Origin: Tritrichomonas musculus
Lineage: Eukaryota > Parabasalia > Tritrichomonadida > Tritrichomonadidae
Assembly: GCA_039105265.1 (NCBI GenBank)
Contig: JAPFFF010000060.1
Span: 186,001-250,000 of the forward strand
Length of the DNA: 64,000 nt
Direction: 5' to 3'
Within the stretch, counting starts at the first letter, position 1. Every line of letters begins with the position of its first letter. Under the pieces are notes generated by a model that saw only the letters and a list, made by a program, of their open reading frames with translations, had not been told where the DNA came from and did no database searches. Both the position numbers and the translations under genes were made by a program. This document shows positions 29,130-39,316 of this stretch, piece by piece.

Positions 29130-30586
29130 TTATACATTATTAAAATAAGCATTGATCTCTTCGTGAGTAAAATGAGTGTTTGTAGAATAGAAATTTAAGT
29201 TATTTGTCGAGTTAATGTTTGTTCTTGATGATATATCATCATTATTTTCTTCTGTTGAAAGTGCACTAGACATTGATAATAAAGGTCTCTGATCAATATC
29301 TTCAATTGATGGAATTTTATCCCAAATTACCCATTTTTCAATTGAATAGTCATTGCAACCAGGAAACTTTTGAATGAATTTCTTATAACCTTCAAGATAA
29401 AGATCATTATCTTTAGGCCATCTCTTAGTGAATTTAAAAGTAATAAAAGCCACAATTACTACTTCAAATATTAATGCCAATTGAAGTCCATTTCTGTATT
29501 TTTTAATGCTATCAATTTTCACCATAAGATCTGAATAAGTGCTGTTCTCAACACCAACCAACATTTGGCAATGATATGCAATAGTTGGAATTATTCTTTG
29601 CATGAGAGGAGTCCACATACCAAAAGTTCTGACATTTATAAGTAGGAAGAAATTTGAAATTGTCATATTTATTGCCATCAATTTCAATTCAAGAGACTAA
29701 TAAAAGTAAACAAAAATAATTGCTTAATAACATTGCATTGAATTGAGTTAAATAGATGTATTACATAATCTTTTCCTACACAAAAGAAAATCTCTACAAT
29801 AATCAAATAAACAATTGAAATCATCATTAATAACCCACCCCCAAGTGAAAGGACAATTTCTTTACAATCAATTTTATTTTTTTTATGTTTCATTTTGCTG
29901 AGTCTCACATAATCACTATAACAAGATTTAAATATTTGAGCAGTATCTTTTTCATAATCTTTAAAAGCTTTTATATTATCATAAATAAGCGCTAATTTAT
30001 ATCGAATTGAATATAATGGATGGCAGTATAGAATTAGTTGCATTGGATAATAAATCATTCCAAAACCCATCGATATTCCAAATAAAAGTAAGCCATAAAT
30101 ATTTAACATAGAACCAATATCAAATGAGAAAATAACATTTCGTACACTTTTAGGGAAAATGAAATAAACGACAATGATAAGTATAATTAAAAGGATTGTA
30201 ACATAAACAACTTGTAATAAAAATGCATAAATAATTCTATTTTTAAGTAATGAACATTCCGAATTATCATTTGGTGAGGATTCCTCTTTATCTACTATTT
30301 TTTGATATCTGTTGAGAATTGGATTAATAACAAATGCTAATGACATATTCATATAATATAAAATACGTTGTAATAATTTAAGGCCTATGAAAGGTTGTTT
30401 GGTTGCGATTTCAAAGGGCAAAAATGAAACTCCAATTAATATTGGAATGCAAGTAGAAAATAATAATGAAATGCACCACAAAGAAAGAGTTACAGGTTGT
30501 ATATGGAAACCATAATATTTTAAAAACAAACAAAGAACTAAAATTGATATAATTATGCATATCAAAAGGACTAGTAAGTCTATCAT
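29130..30586 (-). pseudogene. LMBR1-like multipass membrane protein, single frame disruption
   Basis: Residues 1-300 are encoded from 30586 and the rest continues in another frame that is open from 29696. One base-level shift near 29690, within or after FTFISLL, would join them into about 490 residues. The N-terminal part has about seven membrane segments, beginning VLLICIIISILVLCLFLKYY, and includes GFGMIYYPMQLILY, like the glycine/proline motif of LMBR1 proteins. Two more segments follow (ISNFFLLINVRTFG; LQLALIFEVVIVAFITFKF), then a soluble acidic tail. LMBR1 relatives are lipocalin-receptor or lysosomal cobalamin-export type proteins. The break could also be a sequencing error, since nothing else is decayed. 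Confidence 0.65.
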
Positions 30587-31147
30587 TTGTAACTTTTTTG
30601 CGCTTAAATTTTGAATTGTTCGTTATTTTTTTTTTTTTTTTTGAATGCTTTTTTAAACGTATAAAAAATTGAAAGCATTTCTGAGAGAAAATTGAATTAA
30701 AAAAAAACGTATATTTATATATAAAATGCACCAGTTTTATTTTTGCAACTGAAACTTTTAGTGTATTTTAGAAATTTAGATGCAAATATGAGGCTATCAA
30801 TGCAAATGTTGTTTTATTCTTAAAATATTTAAAAAATAAAAATATAAAACAAAACATATCAAAATTTATTATCTGTTATAAAAAATTTTTAATAAAATAT
30901 AAGAAGATTTAATCTTACAATTTAGGAAAATGTATGATTTCTTTTTATTCTTTGTTATTTTTCAATCATATCTCTATAAAAAAAAAATTGATGATTATTA
31001 GAGAAAAGTATAAAAAGTCCAACCTTTAAAAATTATGGAAACCTTATAACTACTATTGCTTATTACACACATGTTTTACCAAAAATAATTGGTGTAAAAT
31101 GAATAATAATAAAAGAATAAATAACTCAATGTTTAGTAGTATTCCGT
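30587..31147. other. AT-rich intergenic region
   Basis: 560 bp between the LMBR1-like gene and the 3' end of the amylase gene. No gene seen. Confidence 0.5.
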
Positions 31148-33442
31148 TTACATGTGGCCGACACGAGCAAGAGGAACTGTAATTACATCGAGGTCTTCCT
31201 TCTCGTGAGAAGTTGAGCTATCTTTGCTGTAAGCTTCGGTAGCAGTGTCGATCATAGCAGGATCCCAAGGCAAGCAGTCCATCATTGATGTGCCGAAAGT
31301 GCTGAAAGCCATCACGCTAATTCCGTGCGATTCGAGGTAATTCTTATCGATTCCGAGTCCCTTCAATGAGATTGTGATTTGGTACATGTAGCCTGGTGGG
31401 TTCTTCTTTAAGTCTTGGAAGTCTGTCTTTCCCATGTATGCATCCTTTGAGAGACCAAAGTTGTCTGATCGGCCCCAGAAATTGCTGCTGACAGAGCCAA
31501 TTTGCTTTGAAGTAGTGACGCCTTGTCCCTTGAATGTCAAGCAGTATTGTGGGTCATAGCTGAACTTGCCATCGTTGTCTGTAATGAAGAATCCTGGTGT
31601 GCCATATTCCGATGGATGGAACATCAAAAGAGTATCGATTCCTTCTTTGATGCTGTAGTACTTGTCAGTGTTCCATGGTGTGATCTTCCTTCCGTTTGAA
31701 ATGAGTTCACCGTCGCCTGGTGTCCTCTTTCCAGTGTTGATTGCAATTCCCATTCCTAAGTTCTCATCTAACGCGAATTGCCAGTCTTTGGATGTAATGT
31801 CGCGGCCATCAATGCTTGGCATTTCGACCATCAAGTAAAGATTGTCGTTATCATAAGCGGCGAATAATGAATATAAGTCGACGGCTTTCTCATGATAACC
31901 ACGGAATGCACGTGGGTCATCGTTGGCTGCGCCTTGTACGATTTTGTCTTTTTCGGTCCAATCACTGAAGCTATTGATTGTCTTGGCTGATCCAACAGCG
32001 CCATTCTTATTGGTCCAGTAGTATTGGTTGTTAATCGCGCCACTCTTATCTATGTTTTCGATTTTTGGTCTTTCTTGGTTATTATTATTATTGTTATTGT
32101 TATCGTTGCTGTTGTTGTTGTTATTGTTATTGTTGTTGTTGTTGTAAGAGTTTTCATAATGTGGTGGGTTCATTTGTTGGACAAATGATTTGAATGTATC
32201 CCAGTTGCCTCCGTTCATAAGTGAGTTTGTCATACGAAGATATGTGAATGTTTGAAGTCCTTGTGGAACCCAGTTCTTGATGTTATTGTAAGCGCCCCAG
32301 TCATAACGTTCTAATGCGTTTTCACCTTCGAAACGAAGTCCACTAGCTTTTGTAGCTTCAAGAACTTGTTTAACAAGAGCTGGTGCATTTGAGTTTGCAT
32401 CACCATACTCAGCATTCATTTCAAGGCATGTGAAGCAAACATCAACATTGTGCCTCTTGAACATTTGGCAGATGTCCCAGTAACCGTTGTTTCCGTTTGA
32501 GTTGTAAAATCCTGTTGTTGATTCAGCACAATGTGTTGGATTTGTGTACTGCCAGTGAAGACCGCTGATCTTGCAGGACAATCTTTGTGATGGGAACAAA
32601 TTACGGGCAATTTTGAGGACTTTGTCACCGTGTTCAATTAATTTGTCTTGGTACCACTTTTGGAAGAACTTGCCGTATTCAGAGGCATATCCACTTTGCC
32701 AAAAGCTTGAACCACCTGGACGGACGTTGTAATGTCCTGCGTCTCTTGGTGGAGAATCCCATTCTGAATGGCCGGAATTGCGTGCATCTTCTTTGAACTT
32801 TTGGAGCATTTGTGGATCAAAGCATTGGAACATTCCGCAGCCTGGATATGACCAGTCAGCTCCTGGTGTTGTTTGGTATCCTGGATAACGGAGTTCTCCG
32901 CATGGGCCTGCTCCAATTTCGAGTTCAAGAATTGTGCCATCATCGAGATAGCTTTGGAATGTAGTCTTGAATACTTTCATCCAATCTTGGTACATTTCAA
33001 GTGGCGTACGATCTGAACCAACCTTAACATCATCAAAACCTAATGAAAGATATGCATCATCTTCGTGTCCATTGGCATCTCTGTACTTTGGATTTTGGCT
33101 TCCCCAAACAAATGAAGGAAGAGGAATGTTGACGTTGTCTCCAACTGAGCCACCACATCTGTGGAATGAGAAAACTGGTACAATCTTGAGTCCTTTATCT
33201 TTGATGATTTGGAAAACCTCTCTGTATGCTTCGAAATTATACTGTCTTGGCGATCTTTCAGTCAATCCCCACCATACATCAAGCATAACACCGTTAACAT
33301 TGGCTTCTCTCAATTTCTGGCACCATGATTCAAGTGTTCCTCTGTATTGGAATTGATATGTCCTTTCATTGACAAGATCAAGCGGTGCCATGACAAGAAC
33401 TTCGCAACCGCATAATGCTGAAACAATTAAGTAAGCTAGCAT
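31148..33442 (-). CDS. Secreted beta-amylase (GH14) with C-terminal binding module
   Basis: 764 residues, with a short signal peptide (AYLIVSALCGCEVLV). The GH14 barrel spans about 17-430: substrate-binding VMLDVWWG (Asp55), signature HRCGGSVGD (94-102), catalytic acid Glu183 in GAGPCGELRYP, and catalytic base Glu373 in GLRFEGENALERYD. An Asn-only linker of about 30 residues follows. The last 300 residues (AFRGYHEKAVDLYSLFAAYD and onward) resemble the CBM9/glucodextranase C-terminal type of carbohydrate-binding module. The enzyme should release maltose from alpha-1,4-glucans outside the cell or in lysosomes. Bacterial-type beta-amylases are known in trichomonads. GC content is higher than in the neighbours, as for highly expressed genes. 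Confidence 0.95.
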   Translation of the reverse strand: MLAYLIVSALCGCEVLVMAPLDLVNERTYQFQYRGTLESWCQKLREANVNGVMLDVWWGLTERSPRQYNFEAYREVFQIIKDKGLKIVPVFSFHRCGGSVGDNVNIPLPSFVWGSQNPKYRDANGHEDDAYLSLGFDDVKVGSDRTPLEMYQDWMKVFKTTFQSYLDDGTILELEIGAGPCGELRYPGYQTTPGADWSYPGCGMFQCFDPQMLQKFKEDARNSGHSEWDSPPRDAGHYNVRPGGSSFWQSGYASEYGKFFQKWYQDKLIEHGDKVLKIARNLFPSQRLSCKISGLHWQYTNPTHCAESTTGFYNSNGNNGYWDICQMFKRHNVDVCFTCLEMNAEYGDANSNAPALVKQVLEATKASGLRFEGENALERYDWGAYNNIKNWVPQGLQTFTYLRMTNSLMNGGNWDTFKSFVQQMNPPHYENSYNNNNNNNNNNNSNDNNNNNNNNQERPKIENIDKSGAINNQYYWTNKNGAVGSAKTINSFSDWTEKDKIVQGAANDDPRAFRGYHEKAVDLYSLFAAYDNDNLYLMVEMPSIDGRDITSKDWQFALDENLGMGIAINTGKRTPGDGELISNGRKITPWNTDKYYSIKEGIDTLLMFHPSEYGTPGFFITDNDGKFSYDPQYCLTFKGQGVTTSKQIGSVSSNFWGRSDNFGLSKDAYMGKTDFQDLKKNPPGYMYQITISLKGLGIDKNYLESHGISVMAFSTFGTSMMDCLPWDPAMIDTATEAYSKDSSTSHEKEDLDVITVPLARVGHM

Positions 33443-33455
33443 TAATTAAAAATAA

Positions 33456-33461
33456 AAATGA
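33456..33461 (-). promoter_or_regulatory. Initiator-like TCATTT before beta-amylase
   Basis: Read on the minus strand, the +1 A is 17 nt from the ATG at 33442, as in other trichomonad genes. Confidence 0.5.
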
Positions 33462-33588
33462 TTTGATGATTTCACTTATTTCTTAAATTAGATTAAATTG
33501 AGAAGTTTCTTTACCTGTTTTCTTTTCAAATTTCTGAACTTTCTCAAATTTGAATAATAGCAGGTGTTAATTTTCTGAGATATAAAAT

Positions 33589-33680
33589 TAACAACTTTTT
33601 CTGAATATGAACTCTTTTTCAATTAACTTTTTCTGAGTGTGAACTCTTATTCATAAAACTTTTTGAGATTTGTGTTGGAG
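33589..33680. repeat. Degenerate tandem AACTTTTTCTGA/AACTTTTTGAGA block upstream of amylase
   Basis: Three imperfect units of about 32 bp, each containing AACTTTTT followed by CTGA or GAGA. They start about 150 bp before the amylase ATG. They may be upstream regulatory copies of the CTTTTTGA motif. The rest of the gap to 34626 (about 950 bp) shows no gene. Confidence 0.45.
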
Positions 33681-34626
33681 AGTTCCTAATTCAATAAAAG
33701 AAGATGAAACAAAGAACGTAAAGAATAATATTAGGTATTATTTATGCAATACTTTAAAAAATATTTCATTTTGGTAAAAAATCTTGAGTTAGATTTAAGA
33801 AACATTAGTACATTAACATTAGTATTTTATTTTTTAGGTATTTTTCAAATGTTATTATTTTTGTACAGATTATATATGTATATTTATTCATTTTATTTTT
33901 AAATTATTTGTAAATAAATCGATATTTTTGCATATTAATGATTATATTATAAAATTGTATCTGAATTGAAAAAAGATATTATGTATTTATGTATATTTAT
34001 GTATTTAAATTGAAAATTTACTAACTTTTCAATAAATACATAAATATATTTTTTTAAAATATTATCAAGCTAAATATTATAAAGAAGAAACAAATAAGAA
34101 ATACAAATAGATTAAAGGAAAAGAAAAAATAGATCTTTTTTTTACATGTAAAACAATTTTTGTGCCAAAAAGTCTCAATTTCAATATTATATAAAAACTT
34201 AGATCAGTTCATTTTTTATTCTGCTAGCAGAATGAAGATGATTATTCAGACTAAAGCCAAAAGAACACTCTTTCAAAGAAAAATCCAGAGAATATAATAA
34301 ATCCATAAATACAAATGTTAATTTGTCGTAATTTATCGGAAACAAGATGAAATAAGCATTCATACAAAGACATAATTTTTCTGGAATTATGCGTATGCAT
34401 GAATATGGTTTTGATAAATAAACACTCTTTTTTAGATAATATATAACATTCAATTATCCATTACATTGATTTTTTCATTATATTTTATATTATTTTGAAA
34501 TATATGAGCAATTCCACTTTTATTTATAGCCTCGTTTGAATTGAAATTTTACTACAACTAAAAAAAAAAAAAGTGAGATACTAAACTATTTTATTGCTGG
34601 TGCGTAGTCAAGAATGCTACTTGCCG

Positions 34627-36351
34627 TTATTGCAGTGCATTTAATTCAGTGATATCAGTACCAATTGATATTTGAGCGGGCTGCTCTGCAGCATTCCAAT
34701 TATTTCTATGCAGTGAATCAACATAAAAATTCATCTTTTCTACGTCAGGGAAAAACTTGAACATCGGAAAGATGTCCCACCCGTCTTCAGAAAACATGAA
34801 CCGGAGAAAGGTCGCAAAACGTGATCCGCCAGCATTCACAGTAATTTGCTTTCTAAGCAGCAGAGTGCCGTTATGTGCGTCCAGAATTGTTAGGCTTCCA
34901 GGTGGCGAGCAATTCTCCAGCTTTGCTCCCGTTTTGACGCAGAGAACGATCATTTTGTTTGAATCAATTGAGTCGAGATTCAAATCAACAGAAAAAGTCC
35001 AAACAAAACCGTAAATCTGCTTCTCCATGTAGTTGACAGCCGGGTTACAGTTTCTCATGTTTGTAGGTGAAACAAGCGACTTTTCAATGTCTTCACATCG
35101 TCTTCCACTTTTTGAATCGAAAACGATAAAAAACGGTGTCCAATATCCAGACAAAGTTACGTTGTTTTGGTAGTTCTTGGCTGATCCTCCGACGTACAGT
35201 TTCAAGTTCATGTTCGAAGGAAGATGAAATTCATTCAAAATTTTTAAGAGGGAAACTTTTTGAGAACTTGGGATCACAATTGCTCTGAAAAATTTATATT
35301 CATTCCAGTTTGTGTTAATTTTCAAAAGCTCACTCAAAAGTTGCGTTTGAAATGATGCCTCTGAAAATTGTGTTGATTTGTCAACCGTTAAAATTGGGAA
35401 GTTATTGATCGTTTTTCCTCCAAATAATCTAGGGAACATGTAGTAAATGAAAAAAGGCACAACATATTTTTTATTTCTTTCAACTTGAATATCAATTGTG
35501 TAAAATCTGTCAAGTTCAGTGTCATCTGAACTTTTTGTGACAAAATATTCGCCATCAGGAAATGATTTGTTTTTCCCTTTTTCATCACCAACAAAATTCA
35601 ACGTAACAGTCCCACAGTAGTTGGAAACATTTAGGATGAAGAGTTCCGTTTTATTGTTGATTAGATGTGTCTGAAAAGTGTGAACTTGGGTAATTCCAGA
35701 GGGACAAGGAACAATATTATTCATCGTGCTGGATCCAATTTCATCCCACGAGTTTTCTTTGGTAAGAGTGAAGTAAATTCCATTTTTAATTCGATTTTTT
35801 CTATCCTCAGCCGTCGGAGTTAAAGGAAATGCTTGGAAAAGTTCGATTTCAACTGGTAATTCTGGGTTTAGACTATATTTTGGTGGTAATGGTGGCGAAT
35901 ATGTAGAATAGACGTGGAAAAATGGACTTTTGATCTTTTCAAATGAAATTGGATTGTATTTTTCTGGAATAAATGAAAATTCAAGAGTAAGATATGAATC
36001 TGATTTGCACGATGTAATTTGAAATTTATGCTTGATTGAATATGATGCAGAAAAGAAAAAACTTTCTATCGAGTTATCACATAAAAATTTGAAAAAATCT
36101 ATATCAACTCTTCCAAGAAAAGTATCATTTTTTAAAAACTTAGAACTGTATATTGTAAAGCTTAAATATCTACATCGAAAAAATGGAACATAAAAATCAG
36201 TATCAAAACACGCATTAACACCATTTCCTGTACATTGGGTTGTAAAATTCAGAAATCGTAATGATGACAGTGAAAAAAAGTACAATTTTGTTTTTACATT
36301 TTGTCCATTCAGAGGTAAATTTGCTGCATTGCCTATTTTTATTCTAATCAT
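34627..36351 (-). CDS. C2-like domain protein of unknown function
   Basis: 574 residues from the ATG at MIRIKIGNAANLPLNG; longer readings start with a hydrophobic AT-driven stretch and are unlikely. The first 130 residues look like a C2 domain: MIRIKIGNAANLP, VKTKLYFFSLSSL, NDTFLGRVDIDFFKF. The remaining 440 residues have several beta-rich segments (TELFILNVSNYCGTVTLNFVG; MNLKLYVGGSAKNY; KMIVLCVKTGAKLENCSPPG). These suggest one or two further C2/TerD-like beta sandwiches. No membrane segment or catalytic motif is visible, and I recognise no named family. Phospholipid or protein binding is a guess from the C2-like start. The gene is intact. Confidence 0.7.
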   Translation of the reverse strand: MIRIKIGNAANLPLNGQNVKTKLYFFSLSSLRFLNFTTQCTGNGVNACFDTDFYVPFFRCRYLSFTIYSSKFLKNDTFLGRVDIDFFKFLCDNSIESFFFSASYSIKHKFQITSCKSDSYLTLEFSFIPEKYNPISFEKIKSPFFHVYSTYSPPLPPKYSLNPELPVEIELFQAFPLTPTAEDRKNRIKNGIYFTLTKENSWDEIGSSTMNNIVPCPSGITQVHTFQTHLINNKTELFILNVSNYCGTVTLNFVGDEKGKNKSFPDGEYFVTKSSDDTELDRFYTIDIQVERNKKYVVPFFIYYMFPRLFGGKTINNFPILTVDKSTQFSEASFQTQLLSELLKINTNWNEYKFFRAIVIPSSQKVSLLKILNEFHLPSNMNLKLYVGGSAKNYQNNVTLSGYWTPFFIVFDSKSGRRCEDIEKSLVSPTNMRNCNPAVNYMEKQIYGFVWTFSVDLNLDSIDSNKMIVLCVKTGAKLENCSPPGSLTILDAHNGTLLLRKQITVNAGGSRFATFLRFMFSEDGWDIFPMFKFFPDVEKMNFYVDSLHRNNWNAAEQPAQISIGTDITELNALQ

Positions 36352-36818
36352 TTCAAATAGATGGAAAAAGAATATGGAATATAGTTTTGTAGAAATAAAA
36401 AAAAATTCTCTCAAAAAATAAAACAATTTGTGAAATATTTGAATTTTTGAAAAGAATGAAAACAATCAAAAATTTTAATATTTTACATAGCCCAAAACTA
36501 GCTCTGCTATTCTGATATAATTCATCCAATTTAACATTTTTTTAAACTTTGATAACTGATTTCGAAATAACATTTTGATTGTGAATTTCAATCAAGTAAA
36601 GAGAAATAATCACCTTCAAAAATTATTAAAAATGGTATTTCGATAGCATTAAATATAATTTTATACATTTATTGCAATATAATGTAAATATTGTTGAGAA
36701 ATATGATCATATATCATTATGCAAAAAAATATTCATAATTAAATCCGCAGTTTTTTACTCTTACAAACATTGTTTTTTACCTCTTAATCCTTTGCCTCGG
36801 AATGTTTCGAAGTGCTCT

Positions 36819-37694
36819 TTATTCGATAATTTCTTCTCCAGTTTTCGAGTCCAACAAAGATTTAGTTTCTTCTTTTTTGATTCTTTCTTTTCCGTCATTT
36901 TCAACTGCAAAATACTCGTCTTTCAAAAGTTCCTTTGCAGATGGACGAAAGTTTGGAAGAATCTGGAAGCATTTGTTTAACATGATTTTCAATTTTTCGT
37001 TTTTCATTGAAACTTCGAAACCATAACTGAGATCTCTGACATCTGAATAAGGAAATCTTCTTTCTTCCATTACATAGAACAAGACAGCCAGTGACCAAAT
37101 ATCTGATTTGAAGAAATTGGCTTTTCTTTGGTTGCACATTTCTGGAGCCATGTATTCTTCTGATCCACATTTGTCGTTACTGTATTTTTTGTTCATATTC
37201 TTAGAAAAGCCAAAATCAATTAATTTCATGTCGAAGTTTTCGTCAAGTAAAATGTTTTCGGGTTTGATGTCACAATGGGCGATTCCTTTTTCGTTGAGAT
37301 ACACGAGGACTTCAATTAATGTGATCATAATTTTCTTTCTTCTTATTTCTCCTCCAATTCCTCTGTTAATGAGTTTCAATAAGGTTCCATTGGGACAAAA
37401 ATCTTCGATAATGATAATCAATTCTTCTCCTTCGTCATTTTTCATTTCAAAAACATCATAGCATCTAATGATATTTGGATGTCTGAGTAATCGAAGAATA
37501 GAAACTTCATTCTGTACCATTTGTAATTGATCTGTGTCTTTGATATTCTTTTTTGAATGGACTTTTGCGGCAAATATTTTTTGGGATAAAATCTGTTGAA
37601 CTTGAAATACAACTGCATAGCCACCTTTGCCAATGAATTGTAAAACTTTGTAGCATTTTAAAAATTCTGGAATATTTATTTCATAATGTTCCAT
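36819..37694 (-). CDS. Protein kinase, CAMK/NEK-like, minimal
   Basis: 291 residues from MEHYEINIPEFLKCYKVLQF; an ATG six codons upstream (37712) is possible. This is almost only a kinase domain: GKGGYAVV loop, Lys44 in FAAK, HCDIKPEN (His140, Asp142, so HRD is HCD), DFGFS (160-164), APE (183-185), then SDIWSLAVLFYVM. The C-lobe includes NFRPSAKELLKDEYF, and a charged tail follows. All residues needed for phosphotransfer are present. The start IPEFLKCYKVL is the style of the large trichomonad CAMK-like group. Partner and pathway unknown. Confidence 0.9.
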   Translation of the reverse strand: MEHYEINIPEFLKCYKVLQFIGKGGYAVVFQVQQILSQKIFAAKVHSKKNIKDTDQLQMVQNEVSILRLLRHPNIIRCYDVFEMKNDEGEELIIIIEDFCPNGTLLKLINRGIGGEIRRKKIMITLIEVLVYLNEKGIAHCDIKPENILLDENFDMKLIDFGFSKNMNKKYSNDKCGSEEYMAPEMCNQRKANFFKSDIWSLAVLFYVMEERRFPYSDVRDLSYGFEVSMKNEKLKIMLNKCFQILPNFRPSAKELLKDEYFAVENDGKERIKKEETKSLLDSKTGEEIIE

Positions 37695-38177
37695 GGTTTC
37701 AACACAAAACATAATAAAAAATAAACCAAAAATTTTTATATCTCTCAATTAAAAAATTTCAAAAGGACTTTCAAATTAAAAATTTTGTCAATCTCCTCTC
37801 AATTTAAAATTTTTCAAAAATTTTTGTGACAAATGATTTCAATGATTTTTGGTCAAAAAAAAAAAACTTCCTTTTTATTTCAATAGAGTTTTGTGAAGAA
37901 AATATTTTCCAATTGTTAATGTATTTATCTATTTTTTAATTTTTGAAAGACGATTATGCTTATCATTTCATTACAAATGAATTTTAAATGATAATGGATT
38001 GAGAAATAAAGAATTATGCATTCTTTTGACAGGTTTAGATGAGAAAAAATTAACAGATATATCATCAAGAAGCTGAGAGATATATCAGAATATCTCAAGA
38101 GATTGATTAATTTTGTTTTTTAAATATTTTTGATATAATTAAAAAAATGAAATCAAATATAAAAAAACATCTCAAAT

Positions 38178-38366
38178 TTGATGAAATCCGGTGTAGGTAC
38201 TCCATTATACATGGCCCCCGAAGTTTTAATGGGAAAAGATTATAATTTCAAAGTCGATATATATTCATTTTCACTTATTGCATACAAAGTTATAACTGGA
38301 GTAGAACCAATCATTGAAAATAACATTTTTGCTTTAATAGGTAATGCCCTGAAAAACAAGAGATGA
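38178..38366 (+). pseudogene. Kinase C-lobe fragment
   Basis: Only 62 codons survive, from GTPLYMAPEVLMG (activation segment, APE) through VDIYSFSLIAYKVITGVEP, ending ALKNKR. The N-lobe, HRD and DFG are missing and no upstream coding sequence is visible. It is a remnant of a TKL-like kinase and abuts a Ras-like pseudogene, which suggests a local graveyard. Confidence 0.75.
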
Positions 38367-39033
38367 GATTTATTAATTATTAAAAATTCAAAGATTCAAC
38401 ATTAATTAAATCATTTGTAAATTCTGATTTCAACGTGTATCCTCAGCTAACAATTGGACATGAATATAGCCGTTTAGGAAATAAAAAAATTTTTATGAAT
38501 ATTATTAGCAACGATCATTTTGTATTCAATTCTCTAATTTTTTTTCAAAAAAAAATTCTATTTCCTAAACATCAAAAAATTGAACACAAAACATGGTAAA
38601 ATAAATTTGGAAATATGGGATGCAAAAGTTACTGAATATGAAGAAGAAATTCAAAAATATTGAATTATTTTTTGTTTGAACGTTCTCATGCAGTAATATT
38701 GACAATTCCTTCTGACGAGGAACTGGATTTGAATCGCTTTCAATTTTTCATCGATCGTATCGAGAGTTGTAGAAATGGAAAACCTGTTTTCCTTGTAGCT
38801 CTCAAGTGCGATATAAAATGGAAATTAGATGATAAAAAGATCAATGAAATTGTGACTAAATATAATTATAAGTTTTTTAAGACTTCTGCAAAAAAACGTG
38901 AAAATATTAATTTTGTTTTCGAGCAAATAACAAAGATGTAATTAAAAAATTCTTAGAGGGATTATACGATGATGAAGTGCTCATTCCATACAAATACAGA
39001 ACACCAATCGTTGATAATGACAAAAATGCTTAA
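38367..39033 (+). pseudogene. Ras/Rab-like small GTPase, broken and carrying an 89-bp MITE
   Basis: The order of GTPase motifs is visible in three frames: a P-loop remnant then STLIKSFVNSDFNVY; switch I PQLTIGHEYSRL; then, after the MITE, KINLEIWDAKVTEYEEE (switch II, with DTAG replaced); then HAVILTIPSDEELDL, VFLVALKCDI (NKxD position) and FKTSAKK (G5). A C-terminal part follows, KKFLEGLYDDEVLIPYKYRT. About three frame breaks plus the insertion separate these. Even before decay it was divergent: the GKS and DTAG motifs do not match. Excising 38477-38565 with one TA gives SRLNIKKLNTKHGKINLEIW in frame. Confidence 0.7.
38477..38565. mobile_element. 89-bp MITE with TA duplication
   Basis: The ends are GGAAATA and its complement TATTTCC, flanked by TA (38475-38476; 38566-38567). 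The interior is AT-rich. The surrounding GTPase reading becomes continuous when the element and one TA are removed, which sets the ends exactly. Confidence 0.7.
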
Positions 39034-39316
39034 TTTACTAAATAAAAAGGATATGAAAACTCTTTTTCAATTCAATTTTGTTTTAAAAATACGTTAAATT
39101 TCACGTTATTATTTTCTATATAGATTTTTGAATGAAATTGAACAAGAAAATTGAGAATGATAACGAATTAAACACTATCGAAGTTATATTTCGATGATAA
39201 TGTTATTAAACCAGAATATAATTATATATAAAAAGAGGTAATAATTGTATTATTTTAATTAAAAGAAAAGGATTAATAATTAAGTAGCTATTTAATTAAT
39301 TAATTGATCATTATCA

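Noticed and set aside
34199-34453. 84-codon minus-strand frame
   Set aside because: No recognised family, biased composition and no initiator; it lies in a long non-coding gap.
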